Source: an uncultured Bacteroidales bacterium (GTDB lineage: Bacteria > Bacteroidota > Bacteroidia > Bacteroidales > Paludibacteraceae). From it: DNA of 64,000 nt. Within the stretch, counting starts at the first letter, position 1; every line of letters begins with the position of its first letter. The translations under genes and the position numbers were made by a program. The stretch covers positions 1 through 64,000 of the forward strand of contig CACWZZ010000006.1 in the NCBI GenBank assembly GCA_902765485.1, given 5' to 3'. The notes under the pieces are model-generated. The model was not told where the DNA came from and did no database searches. It saw only the letters and a program-made list of their open reading frames with translations. Positions 47,018-55,001 of the stretch are shown one piece after another.

Positions 47018-47958
47018 TACCTCTCCGCCCGCATCGGGTTCTCCAGGAAATCTTTGTATGCCAGACGGATTCCGTCTTCCAGCTCGGTCTTGTACGTCCA
47101 TCCGAGTGCCGTTGCTTTGCTCACATCCAGCAGTTTGCGCGGCGTGCCATCCGGACGGGTATGGTCCCATTCTATACGGCCTTTGTAACCGATCACTTTA
47201 GCCACCAATTCCGTCAACTCTTTGATAGTCAGTTCCTTGCCCGTTCCGGCGTTGACGGTCTCGTTGCCGCTGTAGTTATTCATCAGGAAAACGCAGAGGT
47301 TCGCGAGGTCGTCCACGTACAGGAACTCGCGCAACGGACTTCCGGTTCCCCAACAAGTGACGCTCTCTGCCCCGCTCTCTTTCGCTTCATGGAAGCGTCG
47401 GATCAAAGCCGGCAGCACATGGCTGTGCTCCGGATGGTAATTGTCATTCGGACCATAGAGGTTGGTCGGCATGACGGAAATATAATCCGTTCCGTATTGG
47501 CGGTTCAGAAACTCGCAGTATTTGAGTCCGCTGATCTTTGCCAGCGCGTACGCTTCGTTTGTCTTCTCCAGTTCGCCTGTCAGCAAACAGCTCTCTTTCA
47601 TCGGCTGTGGAGCCAAGCGCGGGTATATACAGCTCGACCCCAAAAACTCTAACTTCTTGCAGCCGTTCTTCCACGCGGCATGAATGACGTTCATCTCCAG
47701 AATCATATTGTCGTACATGAAATCCGCCAGCGCATTCTGGTTTGCTACGATGCCACCCACTTTGGCTGCCGCCAGGAACACATATTCCGGCTTCTCGGCT
47801 TCAAAGAACGCTTCTACCGCTTCTTGGCGGCAGAGATCCAACTCTTTGTGCGTGCGGGTGATAATATTGGTGTAACCTTGGCGTTGCAACTCGCGAACGA
47901 TCGCGCTTCCCACCATTCCGCGGTGGCCCGCTACATATATCTTCGAATTTTTCTCCAT
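47017..47958 (-). CDS. fcl: GDP-L-fucose synthase
   Basis: 313 aa short-chain dehydrogenase. NADP-binding [18 protein letters not shown] at the N-terminus, catalytic Tyr-Lys in [20 protein letters not shown] (about residue 136) and [23 protein letters not shown], all typical of GDP-4-keto-6-deoxymannose epimerase/reductase. It converts the product of the upstream gmd gene to GDP-L-fucose for the surface polysaccharide. One-base overlaps link it to both neighbours. Confidence 0.96.
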   Translation of the reverse strand: MEKNSKIYVAGHRGMVGSAIVRELQRQGYTNIITRTHKELDLCRQEAVEAFFEAEKPEYVFLAAAKVGGIVANQNALADFMYDNMILEMNVIHAAWKNGCKKLEFLGSSCIYPRLAPQPMKESCLLTGELEKTNEAYALAKISGLKYCEFLNRQYGTDYISVMPTNLYGPNDNYHPEHSHVLPALIRRFHEAKESGAESVTCWGTGSPLREFLYVDDLANLCVFLMNNYSGNETVNAGTGKELTIKELTELVAKVIGYKGRIEWDHTRPDGTPRKLLDVSKATALGWTYKTELEDGIRLAYKDFLENPMRAER

Positions 47959-49100
47959 TATTTCACTATTCCTTTCTCCAAGTATTCGGCGAGGTTAATA
48001 TGCTCGCGCGTCACTTTCTGCATGTCGTGCTTTACCATCAGTTCAACCAGTTCTTCGAACGAAGTCTTCTGCGGGTTCCAACCCAGTTCGCGTTTGGCTT
48101 TCGAAGGATCGCCAAGCAGATTCACAACATCCGTCGGACGATAGAAATCCGGGCTGACGCGCACAACAATATCACCAATTCTGACAGCTGACTTCTGACG
48201 GCTGATGGCTGATGGCTGATGGCTGATGGCTGATGGCTGATGGCTGACGGCTTCCACTATTCCCTTCTCGTCCACGCCTTCGCCTTCCCATCGTAACTCT
48301 ATTCCCACGTGGTGGAAAGCGAGCGTAGCGAACTCACGCACGGTATGCTGCACACCCGTTGCGATCACAAAATCCTCGGGCTTGTCGTGTTGCAGAATCA
48401 GCCACATGCACTCCACATAATCCTTGGCATAACCCCAGTCGCGAAGCGAGTCAAGGTTACCCAGATACAGACATTCCTGCATTCCATGCGCAATACGCGC
48501 AGCAGCCAGCGTGATCTTCCGCGTCACAAAAGTCTCGCCCCTTCGCTCGCTCTCATGATTGAAGAGAATACCCGAGCAACAGAACATATCGTACGCCTCG
48601 CGGTATTCTTTGATAATCCAATATCCGTACAGTTTTGCAACCGCGTACGGGCTATAAGGATGGAAAGGCGTGTTCTCGTTCTGCGGCACTTCTTCCACTT
48701 TGCCGTATAGTTCGCTCGTCGAAGCCTGATAAATGCGGCAAGTCTTCTCCAAATGGTTCGTCCGCACAGCTTCCAGCACACGCAGTACGCCCACCGCATC
48801 CACATCAGCGGTAAACTCCGGCGCGTCAAAAGAAACCTGCACATGGCTTTGTGCCGCCAGATTGTAAATCTCGTCCGGCTGCACTTTGCCCACCAGCTTC
48901 ACAAGCGACATGGAATCGCCCATATCCGCATAATGCAAATGGAAATGCGGCGTGCCCTCCAGATGCGCTATTCGCTCGCGGTAGTCCACCGAACTGCGGC
49001 GGATGATCCCGTGTACTTCATACCCTTTTCCCAGCAGAAACTCCGACAAATAACTTCCGTCCTGTCCCGTCACTCCTGTAATCAATGCTACTTTCGCCAT
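47958..49100 (-). CDS. gmd: GDP-mannose 4,6-dehydratase with repeat-encoded insertion
   Basis: 380 aa. NADP-binding [27 protein letters not shown], catalytic region [16 protein letters not shown] (Thr/Glu) and [21 protein letters not shown] (Tyr-Lys), and the C-terminal [23 protein letters not shown]. First enzyme of GDP-fucose synthesis. Between VEA and VRIGD (about residues 278-306) the protein carries [17 protein letters not shown], encoded by eight 7-bp DNA repeats and absent from usual Gmd proteins (about 360 residues). First gene of the exopolysaccharide operon; promoter at 49179-49209. Confidence 0.95.
   Translation of the reverse strand: MAKVALITGVTGQDGSYLSEFLLGKGYEVHGIIRRSSVDYRERIAHLEGTPHFHLHYADMGDSMSLVKLVGKVQPDEIYNLAAQSHVQVSFDAPEFTADVDAVGVLRVLEAVRTNHLEKTCRIYQASTSELYGKVEEVPQNENTPFHPYSPYAVAKLYGYWIIKEYREAYDMFCCSGILFNHESERRGETFVTRKITLAAARIAHGMQECLYLGNLDSLRDWGYAKDYVECMWLILQHDKPEDFVIATGVQHTVREFATLAFHHVGIELRWEGEGVDEKGIVEAVSHQPSAISHQPSAISRQKSAVRIGDIVVRVSPDFYRPTDVVNLLGDPSKAKRELGWNPQKTSFEELVELMVKHDMQKVTREHINLAEYLEKGIVK
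48197..48252 (-). repeat. Heptamer tandem array inside gmd
   Basis: Eight uninterrupted 7-bp units, on the plus strand GACGGCT, six perfect GATGGCT, GACGGCT. Degenerate relatives continue at 48181-48196. It is currently in frame; gain or loss of one unit shifts the frame by one base and would replace the last 80 or so residues. Confidence 0.93.
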
Positions 49101-49130
49101 ATAAATATGTATTCAATTAAATTCAACAAT

Positions 49131-49174
49131 TATATTCAAAAAACGCAAATTGTATATTCAAAAAACGCAAATTG
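49131..49174 (-). repeat. 22-bp tandem duplication in the gmd leader
   Basis: Two perfect adjacent copies of a 22-base unit beginning TATATTCAAAAAACGC on the plus strand (49131-49152 and 49153-49174), between the gmd promoter and start codon. Confidence 0.9.
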
Positions 49175-49178
49175 CGTG

Positions 49179-49209
49179 CAAAGGTACTACTTTTTTTTTA
49201 TATATGCAA
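49179..49209 (-). promoter_or_regulatory. Promoter of the exopolysaccharide operon
   Basis: On the minus strand TTG (49209-49207), 20 bases, TACCTTTG (49186-49179), with extended TTGCATATATA. The leader is about 70 bases and carries the 22-bp duplication. Confidence 0.8.
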
Positions 49210-49350
49210 GCGCGCGCGCATTTTTTTATAATGAACATTGGTTTTTTTATTAATGAACATTATTTTTTATTTACTATTGTTGCGATATTTTAAGTTTTGT
49301 ATAATGTAAATCACTATTACATAGTTACTTATGCATTTTCTTGTACGTTT

Positions 49351-49510
49351 TGCATTTCTGTCGCATATTTGCGACAGCCCTATATCCTTATTTATGCTTT
49401 CTTTCTTTTACATTTTGCATTTCTGTCGCATATTTGCGACAGCCCTATATCCTTATTTATGCTTTCTTTCTTGTACATTTTGCATTTCTGTCGCATATTT
49501 GCGACAGCCC
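49351..49510. repeat. Three 65-bp tandem repeats, each with a 20-bp palindrome
   Basis: Unit boundaries at 49351, 49416 and 49481 (period 65; the third copy is cut short after the palindrome). Each contains the perfect inverted repeat CTGTCGCATATTTGCGACAG (stem 8, loop TATT) followed by CCCTATATCCTTATTTATGC in the first two. The copies are nearly identical. Confidence 0.93.
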
Positions 49511-49588
49511 TAATTATCTGAGTTGATTTCCCATCCTTTTCATTCCCTACCCTCCTTCCTGATTTTTCCTCCTTTTTTTCCTCTCAAA

Positions 49589-49643
49589 AGGGGGTGATTA
49601 GGGGGTGATAAGGGGGTGATTAGGGGGTGATTAGGGGGTGATT
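49589..49643 (+). repeat. Five 11-bp G-rich tandem repeats
   Basis: AGGGGGTGATT repeated five times (second copy ends TA). Five runs of five G on the plus strand, each separated by six bases, could form a G-quadruplex. The 11-bp period keeps all G runs on nearly one helix face. Confidence 0.92.
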
Positions 49644-49732
49644 CTTATGACGCTGTCGGGAAACAGCCTGTCTAATGAGGACTAACGAAAGCAACAATCT
49701 TGCAAAAAAAACGCACAAATAATGGCATATGC

Positions 49733-49763
49733 TTGCATATGTCATTTTTTTTTCGTACCTTTG
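49733..49763 (+). promoter_or_regulatory. Bactofilin gene promoter with palindrome over -33
   Basis: TTG (49733-49735), 20 bases, TACCTTTG (49756-49763). A perfect palindrome CATATGC-TT-GCATATG (49726-49741) covers the -33 box. Upstream and spacer sequence match the RNA promoter at 24246. Confidence 0.8.
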
Positions 49764-49847
49764 CACCCAAATTTGTGTCCGAACGGACGAATGTAATGAT
49801 AAATCATTAAAATATATATAGATAAATCATATAAAAATAATAGACTT

Positions 49848-50213
49848 ATGGCAGACAAACAACAAAGCGGTATGATGTTCAACGCACTTACCGCAGGCAG
49901 TAAGATTGTAGGAAACATCACAGCGGATAGCGATTTTCGTGTGGACGGATTGATCGAAGGTGATTTGAATTGCTCCGGCAAAGTAGTAATCGGCGAAAGC
50001 GGTCGCATCAAAGGAACTGTGGTATGCGGCAATGCGGAGATATTGGGTTTTATGGAGGGCAAGATCACGTGCCACCAGCAGCTGTCTCTCCGCGCAAGCG
50101 GTAAGATCAGCGGCGATGTGCATACCAAGACGCTGATTGTTGAGCCGGGTGCGATATTCAACGGTACGTGCGCTATGGGAAATCAACCCGCAACTACAGA
50201 GAAAAAGAACTAA
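49848..50213 (+). CDS. Bactofilin family cytoskeletal protein
   Basis: 121 aa, polymer-forming DUF583/bactofilin domain over about residues 12-108. The right-handed beta-helix shows as regular short strands with Gly turns: GSKIVGNITADSDFRVDGLIEG, GRIKGTVVCGNAEILGFMEGK, GKISGDVHTKTLIVEPGA. Short disordered ends (ATTEKKN). Bactofilins polymerise without nucleotides and place cell-wall or surface machinery. It starts a plus-strand gene run next to the exopolysaccharide cluster. Confidence 0.94.
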   Translation: MADKQQSGMMFNALTAGSKIVGNITADSDFRVDGLIEGDLNCSGKVVIGESGRIKGTVVCGNAEILGFMEGKITCHQQLSLRASGKISGDVHTKTLIVEPGAIFNGTCAMGNQPATTEKKN

Positions 50214-50220
50214 AAAAGAA

Positions 50221-50274
50221 CTAGATAAACTAGATAAACTAGATAAACTAGATAAACTAGTTAAACTAGCTAAA
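50221..50274 (+). repeat. CTAG-containing nonamer array (upstream of DUF1015 gene)
   Basis: Six 9-bp units: four CTAGATAAA, then CTAGTTAAA and CTAGCTAAA, between the bactofilin stop and the next start. A sister array lies at 51608-51652. Confidence 0.9.
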
Positions 50275-50300
50275 CCAGACCCCCCAAAAACTACCATATC

Positions 50301-51602
50301 ATGAAGATCAAACCATTTAGAGGAATACGTCCTCCGAAAGAATTAGTAGAGTTGGTCAGCAGTCGGCCTTACGACGTGCTGAACTCGGAAGAAGCGCGCG
50401 CAGAAGCAGCTGGGAATGAGAAATCGCTCTATCATATCATCAAACCGGAGATCAATTTTGAGCCCGGGACCGATGAACACGATCCGCGTGTGTATCAGGC
50501 GGCTGTGGAGCAATTCGCTAAGTTCCGTAAAGAAGGATGGCTCGTGCAGGACGCAGAGGAGAAATACTATGTCTATGCACAAACAATCATGGCGGACAAT
50601 CCGCTCTCGGGAGGCAAGCAGAAAACCCAATACGGACTCGTGGTGGGTGCTTGGGTGGATGATTACCTCGAAGGACGGATCAAAAAGCACGAGTTGACGC
50701 GCAAAGACAAAGAGGAAGACCGAATGAAACATGTACGTGTACTGAATGCCAACATGGAGCCGGTTTTCTTTGCTTACCCGCATCGGGACGACTTGGACGC
50801 GATCATAGCCGACGTGACGAAAGGTGCACCGGAATATGATTTTGTGGCAGCTCCGGAAGGATTCAGGCACACGTTCTGGGTAATCAACGACAAACAGACC
50901 ATCGCCAAGATCACAGAGATCTTTGCGCAAATACCGGCTATGTACATTGCGGACGGACACCACCGGAGTGCAGCAGCTGCAGGAGTCGGAGCGGAGAGGA
51001 AAGGGCAAAACCCCACCCCAAAAACAGATGAGAGACCGGAATATGAGTTCTTCTTGGCGGTTTGTTTCCCTGATAATCAATTGAATATCATAGACTACAA
51101 CCGCGTAGTTAAAGATTTGAACGGGCTGACGGAAGAGGAGTTTTTGGAGAAGTTGAAAGAAGACTTCGAAATATCGGAATACCGGAATATCGAACTTTCG
51201 CCCGATTGCAAAGAAGTGCGGCCGAAAGCGCTCCATAATTTCTCGCTCTACATGGGCGGAAAATGGTATTCGCTCACCGCCAAAGAAGGACGCTACAACG
51301 ATGCAGACCCGATCGGCGTATTGGACGTAACGATCTCCAGCAACCTGATTTTGGACAAGATACTCGGCATCAAAGATCTGCGGTCCGACAAACGGATTGA
51401 TTTCGTGGGTGGAATCCGCGGCTTGGGTGAACTCCAACGCCGTGTGGACAGCGGCGAGATGAAAATGGCGCTGGCACTCTACCCCGTTACCATGCAGCAG
51501 ATCATCGATATTGCCGACTCGGGAAATATCATGCCGCCGAAGACCACTTGGTTTGAGCCGAAGCTAAGGAGCGGATTAGTCGTTCACAGCCTGGAGAATT
51601 GA
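50301..51602 (+). CDS. DUF1015 family protein
   Basis: 433 aa, cytoplasmic. The family start is clear: IKPFRGIRPPKELVELVSSRPYDVL. Other conserved stretches are YHIIKPEINFEPG, MYIADGHHRSAAAAGVG (a His-rich motif typical of DUF1015), FLAVCFPDNQLNIIDYNRVVKDL and the C-terminal SGNIMPPKTTWFEPKLRSGLV. Length is usual. The function is not known; homologues are often annotated as HTH-like or SpoIIE-like without proof. It is flanked on both sides by CTAG nonamer arrays. Confidence 0.93.
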   Translation: MKIKPFRGIRPPKELVELVSSRPYDVLNSEEARAEAAGNEKSLYHIIKPEINFEPGTDEHDPRVYQAAVEQFAKFRKEGWLVQDAEEKYYVYAQTIMADNPLSGGKQKTQYGLVVGAWVDDYLEGRIKKHELTRKDKEEDRMKHVRVLNANMEPVFFAYPHRDDLDAIIADVTKGAPEYDFVAAPEGFRHTFWVINDKQTIAKITEIFAQIPAMYIADGHHRSAAAAGVGAERKGQNPTPKTDERPEYEFFLAVCFPDNQLNIIDYNRVVKDLNGLTEEEFLEKLKEDFEISEYRNIELSPDCKEVRPKALHNFSLYMGGKWYSLTAKEGRYNDADPIGVLDVTISSNLILDKILGIKDLRSDKRIDFVGGIRGLGELQRRVDSGEMKMALALYPVTMQQIIDIADSGNIMPPKTTWFEPKLRSGLVVHSLEN

Positions 51603-51607
51603 AAGAA

Positions 51608-51652
51608 CTAGTTAAACTAGTTAAACTAGATAAACTAGTAAAACTAGACACA
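51608..51652 (+). repeat. CTAG-containing nonamer array (downstream of DUF1015 gene)
   Basis: Five 9-bp units: CTAGTTAAA twice, CTAGATAAA, CTAGTAAAA, CTAGACACA. It lies in the gap before the PorE-like start. An open frame through it (KLVKLDKLVKLD) is repeat translation, not a plausible N-terminus. Confidence 0.9.
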
Positions 51653-51661
51653 GTAGATAGA

Positions 51662-53722
51662 ATGATTAAGAAAATCATTTACATATTTTTAGCGTTGGTG
51701 TGCTTGACGAGTTGTAGTATTCAGCAGAAGATCAAGCGCGCAGATAAACGATTTGCAATCGGAGAATATTACGAAGCAGCAGATATCTATAAATCCTGCT
51801 ACAGCCGTCTTTCCTCCAAGAAAGACCGTGATTTGAAAGGGTATGTGGCTTACCGGCAAGGAGAATGTTACCGGTACATCAATAATCCTCGTGCGGTCAA
51901 TTGTTATCAGAATGCCCTCCGTTGCAAATACCAACTGAAGGACTCAACGATCTTCCTGAACTGCGGTTTGGCGATGCAATACCAAGGCAAATACAAAGAC
52001 GCAGCCAAGAGCTATGATCTGTATCTGCAATCCCATCCGGATAACTATGTTGCTTTAGCCGGCAAATACGCTTGCAACAAGATTGACGAATGGAAGAAAG
52101 AGACTAGTCGGTACAAGGTTTCCGAAGCGAAGGAGTTTAATCAGAGACGCACAGGCAACTTCGCACCTATGTTTATCGGAGAAAATACCGATGCGTTGAT
52201 GTTCACTTCCAACCGACAAGAGAAAGCAAAAAGCGGAACGAAGAAGTTAAAACGTCCGAGTAACGTAACCGGACAGCAGCTTTATCAACTTTACCAGACG
52301 CGCAAAAATGCCGCAGGTGAATGGGAAGAGATCGTACTTGCGGAAGGATTGTACGACGCGCCGGAAGAGGAGAAACAGGCGAACGATTCAACCGGAGGCA
52401 AGCAAGCCGGAACAGCGGAGATGGGCGTTTGTTGCTTCACCAAAGATGGTCGCACGATGTATTTCACGTATTCGAAACCGATCAACGGAAAAGACTTAGG
52501 AGCCAAGATCTACAAGAGCGACCGCTCCAGCGGTGAATGGGGCGAAGCGCAAGAGGTGAAACTTTTTGCAGACAGCTCAATCACGGTCGGACATCCGGCT
52601 TTGAACCCGACAGGCGACACGATTTATTTCGTGAGTGACGCAGAAGGAGGCGAAGGAGGCAAAGATATCTGGATGGCGGAGCTGGATGGTTCCGAATGGG
52701 TGAATGCACAGCCGTTGGGCAAAGGAATCAACACTCCGGCAGACGAGATGTATCCGTATGTGCATGCAGACGGAACACTCTATTTCGCCTCCAACGGACA
52801 TCCGGGTTATGGCGGACTGGATCTATACAAAGCCGTGCGGGACACGACAAACAAAGACTCCGTTGTATGGGTGCTATATAACATGGGCGCTCCGTTCAAC
52901 GGCATAGGAGACGATTTTGGAATCACTTTTGCCGGCAACACGCAAGACGGCTTTTTCTCGTCCAACAGAGGCGACAAGAAAGGATATGACAAGATTTACC
53001 GTTTTACCTTGCCGGAGATGGAGTTTATCGTAGAAGGTCTGATCACGGACGAAGGCGGCAATCCGCTGTCCGACGCGCATCTGCGTCTGGTAGGTTCCGA
53101 TGGCACCAACAGCAAACTGAATGCACGGCGCGATGGAAGTTATAAGATCAAACTGAAGAAAGATGTCAAATATGTGATGTTAGCCACTTGCCGCGGACAC
53201 CTCAATGCCAAAGAGCAATGGACGACCCTCAACCTGAAAGACAGCAAGACTTATACCGTTAATTTTGCGCTCAACCCCATCAGCCGTCCGGTGAAGATGG
53301 AAAATGTATTCTATGAGTTCGGCAAATGGGAAGTGACCAAAGCGTCGGAGACGGAGTTACTGCATCTGGTAAAACTGCTGCAAGACAATCCCAATATCAC
53401 GATAGAGCTGTCTGCGCACACGGATATGAAAGGAACCGACGAGTTCAACAACGAACTGTCGCAGAAACGTGCGCAGAGTTGTTGCGATTTCCTGATCAAA
53501 CAAGGAATAGAGAAAGAGCGTCTGACGCCGGTTGGTTACGGCAAGACGAAACCGGTAATATGCGACAAGACGCTCAACAAACAATATCCGTTCATCCCTG
53601 TGGACCAAGCACTGGACGAAGCGTTCATTCTCTCTTTGCCGGAAGACAAGCAGGAGATTTGCAACCAGATCAACCGCCGGACGGAATTTAAAGTACTCAA
53701 AACGACTTATAAGTTGTACTAA
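51662..53722 (+). CDS. PorE-like OmpA-family lipoprotein (type IX secretion candidate)
   Basis: 686 aa from [18 protein letters not shown] (lipobox LTSC, Cys18); a longer frame from 51599 is repeat sequence. Domains in order: TPR-like helices (about 20-150), PD40/WD40-type propeller (about 165-455: [38 protein letters not shown]), a carboxypeptidase-regulatory-like domain (about 460-545: [22 protein letters not shown]) and an OmpA C-terminal domain (about 560-686: [19 protein letters not shown]). This order is the PorE layout, which ties type IX secretion to peptidoglycan. Similar proteins exist outside that system, so the assignment is moderate. One-base overlap with thyA. Confidence 0.88.
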   Translation: MIKKIIYIFLALVCLTSCSIQQKIKRADKRFAIGEYYEAADIYKSCYSRLSSKKDRDLKGYVAYRQGECYRYINNPRAVNCYQNALRCKYQLKDSTIFLNCGLAMQYQGKYKDAAKSYDLYLQSHPDNYVALAGKYACNKIDEWKKETSRYKVSEAKEFNQRRTGNFAPMFIGENTDALMFTSNRQEKAKSGTKKLKRPSNVTGQQLYQLYQTRKNAAGEWEEIVLAEGLYDAPEEEKQANDSTGGKQAGTAEMGVCCFTKDGRTMYFTYSKPINGKDLGAKIYKSDRSSGEWGEAQEVKLFADSSITVGHPALNPTGDTIYFVSDAEGGEGGKDIWMAELDGSEWVNAQPLGKGINTPADEMYPYVHADGTLYFASNGHPGYGGLDLYKAVRDTTNKDSVVWVLYNMGAPFNGIGDDFGITFAGNTQDGFFSSNRGDKKGYDKIYRFTLPEMEFIVEGLITDEGGNPLSDAHLRLVGSDGTNSKLNARRDGSYKIKLKKDVKYVMLATCRGHLNAKEQWTTLNLKDSKTYTVNFALNPISRPVKMENVFYEFGKWEVTKASETELLHLVKLLQDNPNITIELSAHTDMKGTDEFNNELSQKRAQSCCDFLIKQGIEKERLTPVGYGKTKPVICDKTLNKQYPFIPVDQALDEAFILSLPEDKQEICNQINRRTEFKVLKTTYKLY

Positions 53723-54516
53723 TGAAACAATATTTAGATTTATGCCAGCGCGTGCTGGACGAAGGCACGATCAAACATGACCGTACGGGAACAGGAACGA
53801 TCTCTGTTTTCGGACACCAGATGCGGTTTAAGATGGAGGACGGTTTTCCTCTCCTGACGACCAAGAAACTGCATCTTAAATCCATTATTTATGAGCTGTT
53901 ATGGTTCTTGCAGGGCGATACGAACGTCCGCTATCTGCAAGAACACGGCGTGCGGATTTGGAATGAATGGGCAGATGAGAACGGCGAATTGGGTCCCGTT
54001 TATGGTCACCAGTGGAGAAGTTGGCCCGATTACAACGGAGGCACAATAGACCAGATTGCGAACGTCGTGGAGACGATCAAACATAATCCGGACAGCCGGC
54101 GAATGATGGTAAGCGCTTGGAACGTGGCGGAAGTGGAGAAAATGGCGCTTCCTCCTTGTCATTGCCTCTTCCAATTCTACGTGGCGGACGGTAAGCTGTC
54201 GCTCCAGCTCTACCAGCGCAGCGCGGATATATTCCTCGGCGTGCCGTTTAATATCGCTTCCTATGCCCTTTTGCTCCGGATGATGGCGCAAGTGACAGGA
54301 CTCCAATGCGGCGATTTCATTCACACGCTCGGCGACGCACATATCTATCTGAACCATCTGGATCAGGTGAAACTGCAACTGACGCGCGAGCCGCGAACGC
54401 TGCCGAAGATGATTATTAACCCCGAGGTGAAGGACCTGTTTAGCTTCCAATACGAAGATTTCCAATTGGAAGGCTATGATCCCCACCCTCATATCGCAGG
54501 AGTAGTAAGTGTATGA
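53722..54516 (+). CDS. thyA: Thymidylate synthase
   Basis: 264 aa, the E. coli length. It makes dTMP from dUMP with methylene-tetrahydrofolate. Catalytic cysteine in [12 protein letters not shown] (about residue 146), dUMP-binding [21 protein letters not shown], and N-terminal [14 protein letters not shown]. The start is coupled to the PorE-like stop (TAATG) and the stop overlaps folA by four bases (ATGA), the usual thyA-folA pair. Confidence 0.98.
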   Translation: MKQYLDLCQRVLDEGTIKHDRTGTGTISVFGHQMRFKMEDGFPLLTTKKLHLKSIIYELLWFLQGDTNVRYLQEHGVRIWNEWADENGELGPVYGHQWRSWPDYNGGTIDQIANVVETIKHNPDSRRMMVSAWNVAEVEKMALPPCHCLFQFYVADGKLSLQLYQRSADIFLGVPFNIASYALLLRMMAQVTGLQCGDFIHTLGDAHIYLNHLDQVKLQLTREPRTLPKMIINPEVKDLFSFQYEDFQLEGYDPHPHIAGVVSV

Positions 54517-55001
54517 TTTCCATTATAGTAGCTATCGCAGAAAATTACGCGATCGGCAAGAAAGGTGATCTGCTTTGCCATCTGCCTGCGGATCTGAAGC
54601 ATTTCAAGGAGATTACTTCTGGTCATACAGTGCTTATGGGTGAGCGGACATTCTTCTCGCTTCCGAAACATCCGCTGCCTAATCGACGGAATATCGTGCT
54701 GACGGACGTTCAGGGCAAGACTTTTGAAGGAGCAGAAGCGGTTTATTCGCTGGACGAACTATGCGCAAAGATCTCGCCGGACGAAGAAGCGTTTGTCATC
54801 GGCGGCGGAATGGTGTATCGCCAGATGATGGAGCGCGCCGACAAACTCTATATCACCCATATCCACCATTCCTGGGAGGACGCAGACACGTTCTTCCCGG
54901 AGATCAAAGAATCCGAATGGCGACGGACGACCGCAGAGCGGCACGAAGCGGACGAGAAGAACCCTTATGCATTTACCTTTGCAGAATATGTCCGAAAATA
55001 A
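54513..55001 (+). CDS. folA: Dihydrofolate reductase
   Basis: 162 aa. It regenerates tetrahydrofolate used by thymidylate synthase. Begins [33 protein letters not shown], with the substrate-binding acidic residue in [23 protein letters not shown] and [12 protein letters not shown] (NADPH-binding glycines). Length and motifs are standard. The stop overlaps the tex start by 14 bases. Confidence 0.97.
   Translation: MISIIVAIAENYAIGKKGDLLCHLPADLKHFKEITSGHTVLMGERTFFSLPKHPLPNRRNIVLTDVQGKTFEGAEAVYSLDELCAKISPDEEAFVIGGGMVYRQMMERADKLYITHIHHSWEDADTFFPEIKESEWRRTTAERHEADEKNPYAFTFAEYVRK

Larger units (their letters stand above)
49210..49732. other. Intergenic region with two repeat arrays, no gene
   Basis: Holds AT-rich sequence (49210-49340), a 65-bp repeat array (49351-49510), poly-pyrimidine sequence (49550-49585), an 11-bp G-rich array (49589-49643) and the inverted repeat CTGTCGGGAAACAGCCTGTC-like segment around 49651-49672. 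Open frames across the 65-bp array exist only because the repeat lacks stops; no protein was supported. Confidence 0.75.

Noticed and set aside
49351..49510. CRISPR-like array
   Set aside because: Only three units, and the sequence between palindromes is also repeated, so there are no unique spacers; no cas genes nearby.
49297..49526. Open frames of 60-74 codons on the plus strand
   Set aside because: They exist in all three frames because the 65-bp repeat contains no stop; composition is repeat translation.
49589..49643. Replication origin iterons
   Set aside because: No DnaA-box (TTATCCACA-like) sequences or dnaA/dnaN neighbours; the array is G-rich only.
51599..51661. Earlier start for the PorE-like protein
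   Set aside because: The added residues (KLVKLDKLVKLD) are translated from the CTAG nonamer array and would mask a clear lipoprotein signal.
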